DNA from: Alphaproteobacteria bacterium
GTDB taxonomy: Bacteria > Pseudomonadota > Alphaproteobacteria > RF32 > UBA3637
Assembly (NCBI GenBank): GCA_017632555.1
Contig: JAGBRF010000082.1
Location: 1 to 12,679 of the forward strand
DNA: 12,679 bases
Reading direction: 5' to 3'
Each line of letters starts with the position of its first letter. Positions within the stretch are counted from its first letter, which is position 1. The notes under the pieces are model-generated. The model saw only the letters and a program-made list of their open reading frames with translations, made no database searches and was not told the DNA's origin. Shown here one piece after another: positions 1 through 6,953 of this stretch. The position numbers and the translations under genes were made by a program.

Positions 1-1
1 C

Positions 2-1122
2 TTTGCTCAAACAGCAAAAATGTCACAAATTCGTTTTGGTAATCAAGATGAAAAAACGATTCGTGTTGTTGTCCACTTAAACGATAAAAAACCATTCCGT
101 GTTTTTGCCCTGCAAAATCCGCCCCGTGTTGTGTTGGATTTGAAGATACCGTTTGGGATAAAAACAGCACGTCAAAAGTCCCAAACGGCATAGGATTTAT
201 TCAATCGGCACGTGTTGGCGAACCGTTGGCAAAACAAACCCGCATCGTTTTGGAAACAACGACCGTCCCCGAATTTTCAACCGGTCTTTATCTGGCACCA
301 ACCAAAACGGAAAAAAATTGGCGCTTTTTTGTTGATTTAAAAGCCGATAAAGCATCAACCCCAAAAAAAGAAGAACAAGCGCCCCCACCCGAAAAAGATA
401 TTGTTGATTCTCAACCGACCGAACAAGTGAAAAGATTGAAAAAACCGTTGGTTGTTTTGGATCCGGGACATGGTGGAACGGACCCGGGTGCTATCAGTAT
501 AAGTGGTAAATACGAAAAGAATTTGACTTTGAAAATGGCACAAGAAACCAAAAAAGTTTTGGAAAAAACGGGTAAATATCGCGTTTTATTGACCCGCGAC
601 ACCGATAAAGCTTTGGCTTTGCGTGACCGAATCCGTTTTGCACATAAACATGAGGCCGATTTGTTTATTTCTATTCATGCCGACAGCGCCAAAAACAAAA
701 AAGCAAGCGGCCTGTCCGTTTACACCATTTCCGAAAAAGCGTCCGATAAGGAAGCACAAATGTTGGCGGAACGTGAAAACAAAGCCGATATTATTTTGGG
801 TATAGACTTATCCAATGAATTGCCGGAAGTCAGCAACATTTTAATCGATTTGGCAAAACGTGATACAATGGATAAATCGGCACATTATGCCAACTTGCTG
901 GTTCAAAAAATGGCAAAAAATGTAACTTTGGTTCCAAACGCACATCGTTTTGCCGGATTTGTTGTTTTGAAATCGCCAAGCATTCCGTCCGTTTTAATCG
1001 AAATCGGTTATTTATCTAACCCGAAAGAAGAAAAATTACTTCAAAACAGTGCTTATCGAGGCAAACTGGCCAACTCGATTGTGCAAGCGGTCGATAATTA
1101 TTTCGACACGGTTTATTATTAA
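2..1122 (+). CDS. amiC: N-acetylmuramoyl-L-alanine amidase with AMIN domain, 5' partial, apparent frameshift
   Basis: Zinc-dependent periplasmic amidase that cleaves the bond between N-acetylmuramic acid and the stem peptide, typically during daughter-cell separation. The 5' end lies outside the window. Bases 2-139 read in frame 2 as the end of an AMIN targeting domain (IRFGNQDEKTIRVVVHL, then PRVVLD). The frame then has to switch to frame 1 from base 142 (EDTVWDKN) to reach the amidase_3 domain at about 442-1110. Amidase signatures are DPGHGGTDPGA (first zinc His), the Glu of GKYEKN, SIHAD (second zinc His) and IEIGYLSNP (catalytic Glu). A low-complexity Lys/Pro/Glu linker separates the two domains. 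Read straight, frame 2 stops at 191-193, so as printed the gene is broken by one missing base in the T run at 139-141. The stop overlaps the convergent rdgB stop by 4 bases. Family assignment is secure. Whether the lesion is real or a sequencing error cannot be told from here. Confidence 0.88.
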
Positions 1123-1709
1123 AAACTGTTCTTAAAATCTTCAACAAAAGCCTTTATAGCACGTCCGCGATGGCTGATGGTATTCTTTTTGGCTTCGGAT
1201 AATTGTGCAAATGTTTGGGTAAATCCGTCCGGCATAAAAATCGGATCAAATCCGAATCCGTTATCCCCCTTTTGGGGTGGCACAATTTTGCCGTCAACAC
1301 GACCTTGATAAACGCGCGTATTCCCGTTTGGAAAAGCCAAAACAAGCACACACATAAAATGGGCTGTTTTATCTTCTTGATTTTTAAGACGCTTCAAAAC
1401 ATCATCAAAAGCCTGCGGATAACCGCCCATCTTTTTAGCATAGCGCGCCGAATAAATACCCGGTTCATCATGCAAAGCGTGAATACACAAACCCGAATCA
1501 TCGGCAATTGCCGGCAACCCGCTGTTTTGAGAAGCGGCAACCGCTTTTAACGTAGCATTTTCTTCAAATGTTTTTCCGGTTTCTTCAATATCGCCCAAAT
1601 CCAAATCATCGGCCGATAAAATTTCAACATTCAACTTTGACAACAGGGCGCGGATTACCTTTATCTTACCTTGATTGCGAGAAGCAAAAACAATTTGTCT
1701 GTTTGGCAT
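1119..1709 (-). CDS. rdgB: RdgB/HAM1 family non-canonical purine NTP pyrophosphatase (dITP/XTP)
   Basis: Hydrolyses dITP, XTP and related deaminated purine triphosphates to the monophosphate plus pyrophosphate, keeping them out of DNA and RNA. At 196 residues it has normal family length. Signatures in order: SRNQGK (10-15, phosphate binding), GKTFEENA (45-52), ADDSGL (69-74, with the catalytic Asp), PGIYSARYA (83-91), GDNGFGFDPIF (148-158, base-specificity loop) and SHRGRA (179-184). The start is supported by AAGGAA (complement of 1717-1722) seven bases upstream. That site overlaps the rph stop, so the gene is the second of an rph-rdgB operon with an 11-base gap. Its stop overlaps the convergent amidase stop by 4 bases, leaving no room for a separate terminator. 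This gene order is common in alphaproteobacteria. Confidence 0.96.
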   Translation of the reverse strand: MPNRQIVFASRNQGKIKVIRALLSKLNVEILSADDLDLGDIEETGKTFEENATLKAVAASQNSGLPAIADDSGLCIHALHDEPGIYSARYAKKMGGYPQAFDDVLKRLKNQEDKTAHFMCVLVLAFPNGNTRVYQGRVDGKIVPPQKGDNGFGFDPIFMPDGFTQTFAQLSEAKKNTISHRGRAIKAFVEDFKNSF

Positions 1710-1720
1710 TTTATTATTCC

Positions 1721-2434
1721 TTATTTTTCAATCGCAGAACGTTGTAAAGCGCGGACTTCATCACATCCTTTTTGTGCCAACTTTAACAATTCCAACAATT
1801 GTTCCGTTGAAAAAGGATTACCTTCCGCCGTTCCTTGAACTTCCACCAACAAACCGGATCCGGTTATAACAAAATTCGAATCGGTTTCGGCGGTGGAATC
1901 TTCGCCATAATCCAAATCCAACAATGCTTCACCCTTACAAATACCGCAAGAAATAGCCGACACTGTATCTTTAATCGGATTTTTTGATAATTTGCCATCA
2001 GCAACCAACTTATCAAATGCTTTATACAAAGCAACAAAACCACCCGTAATGGATGCTGTCCGCGTACCGCCATCAGCCTGCAATACATCGCAATCGACTT
2101 TGACACAAATTTCGCCCATTTCCTTTAAGTCAACAACGGAACGCAAAGCCCGTCCGATTAAACGTTGAATTTCATGCGTACGACCGCTTTGACCCTTTTT
2201 GGCTTCCCGATCCATACGTGTTTGAGTTGAACGCGGCAACATACCATATTCGGCCGTCACCCAACCCGACCCCGTGTTTTTAACCCAAGCCGGCACTTTT
2301 TCTTCCAAACTGGCTGTACACAAAACGTGTGTGTTTCCGCACTTGATTAAACAAGAACCTTCCGCATATTTATTTACGCCGACTTCCAATTCGACCGGTC
2401 TCAATTCGTCATTTTTTCGATTGTTATATCGCAT
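1721..2434 (-). CDS. rph: Ribonuclease PH (tRNA 3'-end phosphorolytic exoribonuclease)
   Basis: Phosphate-dependent 3'-5' exoribonuclease that trims tRNA precursors; the family forms hexameric rings in the cytoplasm. It is full length at 237 residues (about 238 is usual). Visible motifs are the N-terminal [26 protein letters not shown] (57-73), [15 protein letters not shown] (84-98, RNA/phosphate-binding arginines), [18 protein letters not shown] (114-131), and GEDSTAETD, where Asp179 and Asp185 sit six residues apart like the known catalytic pair. The start has TAAGGAA (complement of 2441-2447) six bases upstream. It is the first gene of the rph-rdgB operon and is divergent from grpE across a 103-base gap. 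Nothing is missing or truncated. Confidence 0.97.
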   Translation of the reverse strand: MRYNNRKNDELRPVELEVGVNKYAEGSCLIKCGNTHVLCTASLEEKVPAWVKNTGSGWVTAEYGMLPRSTQTRMDREAKKGQSGRTHEIQRLIGRALRSVVDLKEMGEICVKVDCDVLQADGGTRTASITGGFVALYKAFDKLVADGKLSKNPIKDTVSAISCGICKGEALLDLDYGEDSTAETDSNFVITGSGLLVEVQGTAEGNPFSTEQLLELLKLAQKGCDEVRALQRSAIEK

Positions 2435-2451
2435 TTTTTATTCCTTAATCT

Positions 2452-2520
2452 AAAATTACTCTTGCAAAAATTACTCTTATTTCCTACATATAGGTATATC
2501 GAATTTTCACATTATATGTA
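2452..2520. promoter_or_regulatory. Divergent rph/grpE control region with direct and inverted repeats
   Basis: The gap between rph and grpE holds structured sequence. A 12-base direct repeat, AAAATTACTCTT, occurs at 2452-2463 and 2467-2478 (15-base period). An 8-base perfect inverted repeat, TACATATA (2485-2492) and TATATGTA (2513-2520), lies just before the grpE ribosome site AAGGA (2523-2527). For grpE, CTTGCAA (2461-2467) followed 15 bases later by CCTACATA (2483-2490) resembles a sigma-32-type heat-shock promoter; a sigma-70 reading of the same bases is poor. For rph, TATAAT lies on the minus strand at 2511-2516 without a good -35. No CIRCE element is seen. Promoter calls are inference. 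Confidence 0.35.
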
Positions 2521-2537
2521 ATAAGGATAGAAAAAGA

Positions 2538-3095
2538 ATGCAAAAAAATCAAGCAAAACCCGAAAAAAAGAATGAAAACATTCAACATTCGGAAAAACCC
2601 AACGCCCCAAAAATACATGAAAATGAAAAATTGGCGGCTTTGGAAAAAGAAGCGGCGGAAATGCGTGATAAATTTATGCGCACTTATGCTGAAATGGAAA
2701 ATATCAAAAAGCGTTGTCAAAACGAAATTGAAAAAAACGCAAAAGTTGCTATTGCCGATTTTGCTTTGGACTTATTACCGGTTGCGGATAATTTGGAACG
2801 CGCATTAGTGCAAGAAATTCCCGCCGAATTAAAAGATAATGCTTTTATAAAAAATTTGCGTGCCGGTGTGGAAATGACACAAAAACAATTATCTGCCGCC
2901 TTGACCAAAAACGGTGTTACGTTGATTGAAAGCGTTGGCAAACCGTTTGACCCCAACACACAAAAAGCCATTCAACAGGTCGTTGATGAAGAAAAAGAAG
3001 ACGGAACCGTTGTTCAAGAATGGCAAAGGGGATATTTAATCGGTGGCGATCGTGTTTTGCGTGAAGCAATGGTTATCGTCAGCAAAAAATCATAA
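2538..3095 (+). CDS. grpE: GrpE nucleotide exchange factor for DnaK
   Basis: Cytoplasmic co-chaperone; the dimer releases ADP from DnaK so the Hsp70 cycle can turn over. It has 185 residues, within the family range. A charged, disordered N-terminus (1-28) precedes a long coiled-coil helix (about 29-85, with DKFMRTYAEMENIKKR), the helical dimer region (about 86-125), and the C-terminal beta domain containing GKPFDPNTQKAI (134-145) and GYLIGGDRVLREAMVIV (165-181), which matches the GrpE signature. AAGGA at 2523-2527 lies ten bases before the ATG, a slightly long spacing. It is divergent from rph and ends 16 bases before the convergent cREC-like gene. In many alphaproteobacteria hrcA sits between the rph promoter and grpE; here it is absent. 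Confidence 0.96.
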   Translation: MQKNQAKPEKKNENIQHSEKPNAPKIHENEKLAALEKEAAEMRDKFMRTYAEMENIKKRCQNEIEKNAKVAIADFALDLLPVADNLERALVQEIPAELKDNAFIKNLRAGVEMTQKQLSAALTKNGVTLIESVGKPFDPNTQKAIQQVVDEEKEDGTVVQEWQRGYLIGGDRVLREAMVIVSKKS

Positions 3096-3111
3096 AGTGT
3101 TTACTTTGTAA

Positions 3112-3420
3112 TTACTTTTTACGTTTTTCCAAATAACCGCCAAAGACGCGTAAAATCTCGCTTGTCCCTGTTATGGACGAAGAATGTGAATCAAAGCAAA
3201 AATTTTGCGGAATAAATTTGCCTTTGGATTTTTTATCTTTATCTATCAACCATTCTATGAACGGCATAATGGTCAAACCATGAGCCAAACAATAATCAAA
3301 TGAAATTTCATCGGGACAACCGTTTTGCAAAACATAAGCGATTGCTTCTGACGTATCACAAACCAAGTCCCACGAAGTATCGGGCGGACGGCGCATATCG
3401 TCAATATAAAGTTTTGTCAT
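3112..3420 (-). CDS. Small cREC-like (cyclic-phosphate processing receiver) domain protein
   Basis: A 102-residue single-domain protein that resembles the receiver-like cREC family, predicted in the literature to act on cyclic nucleotide phosphates in RNA-repair or conflict contexts. Visible matches to the family pattern are LYIDDMRRPP at the N-terminus (acidic pair then R-x-x-P), a central EISFDYCLAHG in place of the usual ISLDHDLG, and a C-terminal DSHSSSITG in place of the usual VHSxNPVG. The central Asp and the HS pair are kept; the second Asp of DHD is Cys. The start ATG overlaps the htpX stop by one base (TAATG on the minus strand), so translational coupling is likely and it is probably the third gene of a lemA-htpX operon. 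The family call rests on motif recall, not on a search. The role is unknown. Confidence 0.6.
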   Translation of the reverse strand: MTKLYIDDMRRPPDTSWDLVCDTSEAIAYVLQNGCPDEISFDYCLAHGLTIMPFIEWLIDKDKKSKGKFIPQNFCFDSHSSSITGTSEILRVFGGYLEKRKK

Positions 3421-4397
3421 TACATAGCCCTTAATCTGCGGATACGTTCTTTAATGGGCGGGTGTGTGGATGAAAGACCCGATGCGGCGGCAAACGGGCT
3501 GGCTATACAGGCAACCGCCATATTTTTTTGGCTGTCCAGCACTTCAACGCGACTATCGGCGGATATTTTTTCCAAAGCATCAGCCAACGCTTTCGGATTA
3601 TGTAAAATCTTTGCCCCCGTAGCATCAGCGGCATACTCACGTTGTCTGGACACCGCCATTTGAATTAAAGGCGCCACAACAAAATTAAAGGTTATCAAGG
3701 CAAGTCCGATAAAAAGCATCATACCGCCCGAATTACTTTTTCTGTTGCCGCGGCCCGTTGAACGTAAACAAATTCGACCAAACGATTCAAAAACGCCCAG
3801 CCCCGTAATTATCAGCATATTTAACCGAATATCACGATTACCGATGTGCGCCAATTCATGAGCCACAACGCCTTGTAATTCGGTTTTGCTCAACTTGTTG
3901 ATAATACCGCGGGTCAAAGCAACGGCGGCATTTTTAGGATTGGCCCCGGTTGCAAAAGCGTTCAAGGAATCATCTTCGATAATATAAATTTTGGGTGTCG
4001 GAAGTCCCGCCATAATTGCCGTGTTTTCAACAACGTTGTACACGTCCATATTTTCTTTTCTTTCCAACGGCCTTGCCCCGGCAAAAGCCATCATCATTTT
4101 GGATCCGAAAAAATAGGATATGGCCAGCCAAATCAAAGCGATTACGGTTGTCGGCAACAGAAAATCCAAAGAAAATCCCAACGCCGCACCGAAAGAATTA
4201 TTCATTGCCGATTGCCATTTTTGTGGCAACAAATAAACACCCTCTTCTATCACATTGACATCACCGATTAAAAAAACACCCAACCAGCAAGCCAACACGA
4301 CCAAAACAAGTAAACTGACAGGAAATAACAGCACAAGCAACCACGTTTTACGATTGTTTTGTGCAATATGATCATAAACGGTAATTGCTTGTGCCAT
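3420..4397 (-). CDS. htpX: M48 family membrane metalloprotease, HtpX-like (LemA-associated type)
   Basis: Inner-membrane zinc protease of the HtpX class, involved in membrane protein quality control. I prefer the ATG at 4397 (325 residues) to the GTG at 4406: AAGGGG (complement of 4406-4411) lies eight bases before the ATG but would overlap the GTG. Counting from the ATG, hydrophobic segments lie at about 19-39 and 80-97 before the catalytic domain, and another at about 225-245. HELAH at 180-184 is the HExxH zinc site, Glu254 in REYAAD is the third ligand, and STHPP near the C-terminus is the conserved M48 tail motif. It exceeds E. coli HtpX (293) because of a longer N-terminus starting YDHIAQNNRKTW, typical of M48 proteases paired with LemA. 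The lemA gene lies immediately upstream. Confidence 0.93.
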   Translation of the reverse strand: MAQAITVYDHIAQNNRKTWLLVLLFPVSLLVLVVLACWLGVFLIGDVNVIEEGVYLLPQKWQSAMNNSFGAALGFSLDFLLPTTVIALIWLAISYFFGSKMMMAFAGARPLERKENMDVYNVVENTAIMAGLPTPKIYIIEDDSLNAFATGANPKNAAVALTRGIINKLSKTELQGVVAHELAHIGNRDIRLNMLIITGLGVFESFGRICLRSTGRGNRKSNSGGMMLFIGLALITFNFVVAPLIQMAVSRQREYAADATGAKILHNPKALADALEKISADSRVEVLDSQKNMAVACIASPFAAASGLSSTHPPIKERIRRLRAM

Positions 4398-4412
4398 TTG
4401 TTTCACCCCTTA

Positions 4413-4973
4413 TTAAAAAGAAACTTTTGGAGCTTCTTGAACAACTTTTCTTTCGGCTTCGTCCAGTTCAAAGAAAGCTTCTTTCTTTACGCCCAATTGT
4501 CCGGCAATAATGTTTGACGGAAAAGTATCAACTTGTGTATTCAAAGACAAAACGGAAGTGTTATAAAAACTGCGAGCAGCTTGGATTTTATCTTCCGTAT
4601 CAACCAATTCTTTTTGCAAATTCAAATAATTTTGGTCGGCTTTTAATTCCGGATAACTTTCAGACAAAGCAAAAACACTTTTCAAGGCACCCGACAAAGC
4701 ATTTTCATCTTTTGCACGAGCTTCGGCACCGGCGGCTTGATTATTTATGGCCATATTTCTGGCTTCAATAACGGATTTCAAAGTTTCGGCTTCGTGTTTT
4801 GCATAACCTTTGACCGTTTCCACCAAGTTCGGAATCAAATCATAACGCCGTTTTAAGTGCGTGTCGATGTTACTCCAAGCTTCCTTGACGTGTTGTTGTG
4901 TTCTTTTCAGTTTGTTATAAACGCTGATGATGTATAAAACAATAACAGCGAGAACGATAAGTGCAATAATCAT
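4413..4973 (-). CDS. lemA: LemA family membrane-anchored protein
   Basis: LemA proteins have one N-terminal membrane segment and a soluble helical-bundle domain. They are widely paired with HtpX-type proteases, but their biochemical role is unsettled. The protein has 186 residues (usual about 185-200). Residues 1-18 form the hydrophobic anchor. The family core RRYDLIPNLVETVKGYA spans 42-58, followed by long helices and FYNTSVLSLNTQVDTFPSN, the conserved C-terminal motif. AAGGAG (complement of 4981-4986) lies seven bases before the ATG. It is the first gene of the lemA-htpX-cREC operon, with only 15 bases between its stop and the htpX ATG. Confidence 0.95.
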   Translation of the reverse strand: MIIALIVLAVIVLYIISVYNKLKRTQQHVKEAWSNIDTHLKRRYDLIPNLVETVKGYAKHEAETLKSVIEARNMAINNQAAGAEARAKDENALSGALKSVFALSESYPELKADQNYLNLQKELVDTEDKIQAARSFYNTSVLSLNTQVDTFPSNIIAGQLGVKKEAFFELDEAERKVVQEAPKVSF

Positions 4974-5009
4974 TTTTTAACTCCTTTTTTGATAAATTGA
5001 ACATATCTT

Positions 5010-5018
5010 CTTATACCA
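5010..5018 (-). promoter_or_regulatory. Candidate extended -10 promoter for lemA operon
   Basis: On the minus strand the bases read TGGTATAAG, an extended -10 element (TG, one base, then TATAAG with 5 of 6 consensus matches). It lies 37 bases upstream of the lemA start and just downstream of the pilin terminator, where a lemA promoter is needed. No convincing -35 hexamer is seen at the usual distance. Confidence 0.4.
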
Positions 5019-5040
5019 AAGAAAAGTTAAAACTTTATAA

Positions 5041-5074
5041 AAAAACGGCACACTTTTATAAAAGTATGCCGTTT
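5041..5074 (-). terminator. Intrinsic terminator after the pilin-like gene
   Basis: AAACGGCA (5043-5050) pairs with TGCCGTTT (5067-5074) and ACTTTT (5052-5057) with AAAAGT (5060-5065), with one C/A mismatch between the two blocks. Read on the minus strand the stem is followed by a T run from the A tract at 5039-5045, so it terminates transcription leaving the pilin-like gene 20 bases after its stop. It separates the cca-pilin unit from the lemA operon. Confidence 0.8.
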
Positions 5075-5094
5075 GGAATTGTTTTTTTTATATT

Positions 5095-5553
5095 TTAGTA
5101 GAATGTTATGGAAAATTCACCATTAGTGCAACTTGCCGGTACAGCAACATATTCGCCCCATTCTTCATCTTCAACCAATGCCGTACAAACGGCCGTTGGA
5201 ATGCCGGTCGCTATGATTTTAACATCAGATGAAGTTGTTGTAATGTAAAAATTACCACCAAAAATGTTGTAAGCTTCTGTGTTGTTTTTAGCACAACCAT
5301 CCGGGAAAACTCGGTTATTACACAACTCGGCTGTTATCTGTCTGGTTAAAGTCGGATAATGTCTTTGCCAAGAATATAAATCAACGATGGCGTTATCTAT
5401 TGCCAAAACATCATCGTGGAATTTTGAAATACGATATTTTTGCATAGCCTGACTTAAACCGGCAATCGCACCAACGGTAATAACGGCGATAATAGCCAAA
5501 ACAGCCAACATTTCAACCATTGTTCGACCAAATTGATTTCTTATCTGTTGCAT
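5095..5553 (-). CDS. Type IV pilin-like protein with prepilin signal
   Basis: A 152-residue protein with a class III (prepilin peptidase) signal: a short basic leader MQQIRNQFG, cleavage expected after Gly9, then RTMVEMLAVLAIIAVITVGAI. Glu14 becomes residue +5 of the mature protein, the conserved pilin glutamate, and residues about 15-31 form the hydrophobic helix that anchors the subunit and drives assembly. The +1 residue is Arg rather than the usual Phe/Met. The variable domain has four cysteines (78, 87, 123, 142), compatible with two disulfides. AAGGAG (complement of 5562-5567) is eight bases before the ATG. It follows cca by 33 bases on the same strand with no visible promoter between, so co-transcription is likely. 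No pilus machinery genes are nearby; it could be a minor pilin, a pseudopilin or an orphan adhesin-like subunit. Confidence 0.8.
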   Translation of the reverse strand: MQQIRNQFGRTMVEMLAVLAIIAVITVGAIAGLSQAMQKYRISKFHDDVLAIDNAIVDLYSWQRHYPTLTRQITAELCNNRVFPDGCAKNNTEAYNIFGGNFYITTTSSDVKIIATGIPTAVCTALVEDEEWGEYVAVPASCTNGEFSITFY

Positions 5554-5586
5554 TTTAAAAACTCCTTTTTATCGTTTTTTGTTATT

Positions 5587-6732
5587 TTACTCTAATATTT
5601 TTTTAAAAACAACTTCTTTTTTTACGGGACGGTTCATTTTCAACCAAACATCTTCGCAAAGTTTTATTTTTTCACCCAACTCAACCCCGGTCAAATGGAA
5701 AAAATCCGCCACATCTTTCGCATCAAAAGGGGCCTTTGGCACATCAAATGATTTATACAATTTGAAAGCGGAAAAGTTCATTTTTTTCTTTTTAAGCAAA
5801 ATCAGGTTCAAAAAAGCATCTTTGCCCAACCGATACAAAGCGCAATAATAATCTGCTTCGCTGTTAAACGGCATTTGTTCGCCGGCATTCCACAAAGAAA
5901 CTTGCTTTTTTTGATTGCGAGTCATCGGCCAATCGGGCAAATTCTTTTTACATAAAACCCATAATCTAAAAACGGAGTCCGTTTGAATACCCGCCAATTT
6001 TTCCCTTTTTAATAAAAACTTTAACGCCGACAAATCGTAAGCACCGACCACCTTTTTCAAAACACCGGCACGCGCCATAAAGTGCAAAGATTTTAACGGA
6101 TCGGCAGCACACAACAATTTTAACATTTCATCACGGATTCGTTCTTTGGATAATATAGCCAACAAATCCCTTTGTTTACGACAAGCTTTCAACGCCGTTA
6201 AATCCGGCCGTTTTATATTTAATTGAGCAAAAAAACGAAAATATCGTAAAATTCGCAAAGCATCTTCTTTGATTCTTTCTTCCGGATTTCCGATAAAGCG
6301 CAATCGTTTTTTCTTTAAATCCTTCATACCGCCCGTAAAATCCAAAATTTGACCTTTGTCATCCATATAAAGCGCGTTGATTGTAAAATCACGGCGCTGG
6401 GCGTCTTGCCTTATGTCTTGCCCGAAAACAACCTGTGCATGACGGCCGTCCGTTTGGGTGTCCGCCCGGAAAGATGTTATTTCAACAACAGTCTTGTCTG
6501 GCAAAGCCAACGTTAAAGTCCCGTGCTCGATTCCGGTCGGGTGAATATGAATATCCGAATCTTTTAATTTTTCAATCATTTGTTCGGGTGTTAAAGGTGT
6601 TGTCAAATCAATATCGTGCACGGAACGCCCCATCAAAGCATCACGAACAGCGCCGCCGACAAAATAAACTTGTCCGTCCAACAAACAAAATAAATTTTTT
6701 AATGCAGGGGTCATTAAATTTTTTTTCATCAT
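5587..6732 (-). CDS. cca: CCA tRNA nucleotidyltransferase / polyA polymerase family
   Basis: Class II nucleotidyltransferase that adds or repairs the 3' CCA end of tRNA in the cytoplasm. It has 381 residues. Signatures: VGGAVRD (25-31), the metal-binding HDIDLTT with Asp40 and Asp42, HGTLTL (70-75), RRDFTINAL (113-121, ribose recognition), and ERIKEDALRILRYFRF (152-167, base-recognition neck). No HD phosphohydrolase domain is seen. Polyadenylation instead of CCA addition cannot be excluded from sequence, but no second family member is in the window. The start is ATGATG at 6727-6732; I keep the first ATG. No Shine-Dalgarno sequence is visible; instead a -10-like TATTAT (complement of 6738-6743) ends five bases before the ATG, so a leaderless transcript is possible. 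The next gene on this strand is the pilin-like gene. Confidence 0.94.
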   Translation of the reverse strand: MMKKNLMTPALKNLFCLLDGQVYFVGGAVRDALMGRSVHDIDLTTPLTPEQMIEKLKDSDIHIHPTGIEHGTLTLALPDKTVVEITSFRADTQTDGRHAQVVFGQDIRQDAQRRDFTINALYMDDKGQILDFTGGMKDLKKKRLRFIGNPEERIKEDALRILRYFRFFAQLNIKRPDLTALKACRKQRDLLAILSKERIRDEMLKLLCAADPLKSLHFMARAGVLKKVVGAYDLSALKFLLKREKLAGIQTDSVFRLWVLCKKNLPDWPMTRNQKKQVSLWNAGEQMPFNSEADYYCALYRLGKDAFLNLILLKKKKMNFSAFKLYKSFDVPKAPFDAKDVADFFHLTGVELGEKIKLCEDVWLKMNRPVKKEVVFKKILE

Positions 6733-6953
6733 GCTCTATAATATACAACTATTTATTTCAGAATCCGAGTCGTTTTTTATTTTTTTATAAAGGACTCATT
6801 AAAAGGCGAGTGATTCACCTTTTGTTCCTATATTTTATCAACTTGATGGTGTAAAATTAAAAAAAGATGGACAAAAGGTTAAAAATGTGTTAAAAATAAA
6901 TTCCATGATATGAGTACCTCTTGTTTTGTTTAAAAAATTAGAAAGGTCATAGC
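6733..6953. promoter_or_regulatory. Divergent intergenic region between cca and the Nudix-like gene
   Basis: This is the longest non-coding stretch in the window, with both transcription units leaving it. It holds an imperfect 23-base palindrome at 6801-6823 (AAAAGG pairing CCTTTT with inner GA/TC and a short loop) and a direct repeat of GTTAAAAAT at 6878-6886 and 6889-6897, an 11-base period or about one helical turn. On the plus side GAAAGG (6941-6946) is a clear ribosome site for the 6954 start. No tRNA or credible small ORF is present. I could not find a convincing plus-strand -35/-10 pair. Confidence 0.4.

Noticed and set aside
139..142. Programmed -1 ribosomal frameshift in the amidase gene
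   Set aside because: The bases around the switch do not form a slippery heptamer, and no downstream stimulatory hairpin is evident; a single-base loss in a T run explains it better.
226..1122. Separate amidase gene starting at TTG 226
   Set aside because: Frame 1 already encodes AMIN-amidase sequence from base 142, so a start at 226 would cut through a continuous domain, and no ribosome site precedes it.
1203..1550. 115-residue plus-strand ORF inside rdgB
   Set aside because: Antisense to a strongly conserved RdgB sequence, with no recognisable features of its own.
3094..3107. Terminator between convergent grpE and the cREC-like gene
   Set aside because: AAAGT/ACTTT gives only five A/T-rich pairs overlapping the grpE stop, too weak to call.
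6435..6854. 139-residue plus-strand ORF over the cca 5' end
   Set aside because: Mostly antisense to conserved CCA-enzyme motifs; the rest runs through intergenic AT-rich sequence and looks non-coding.
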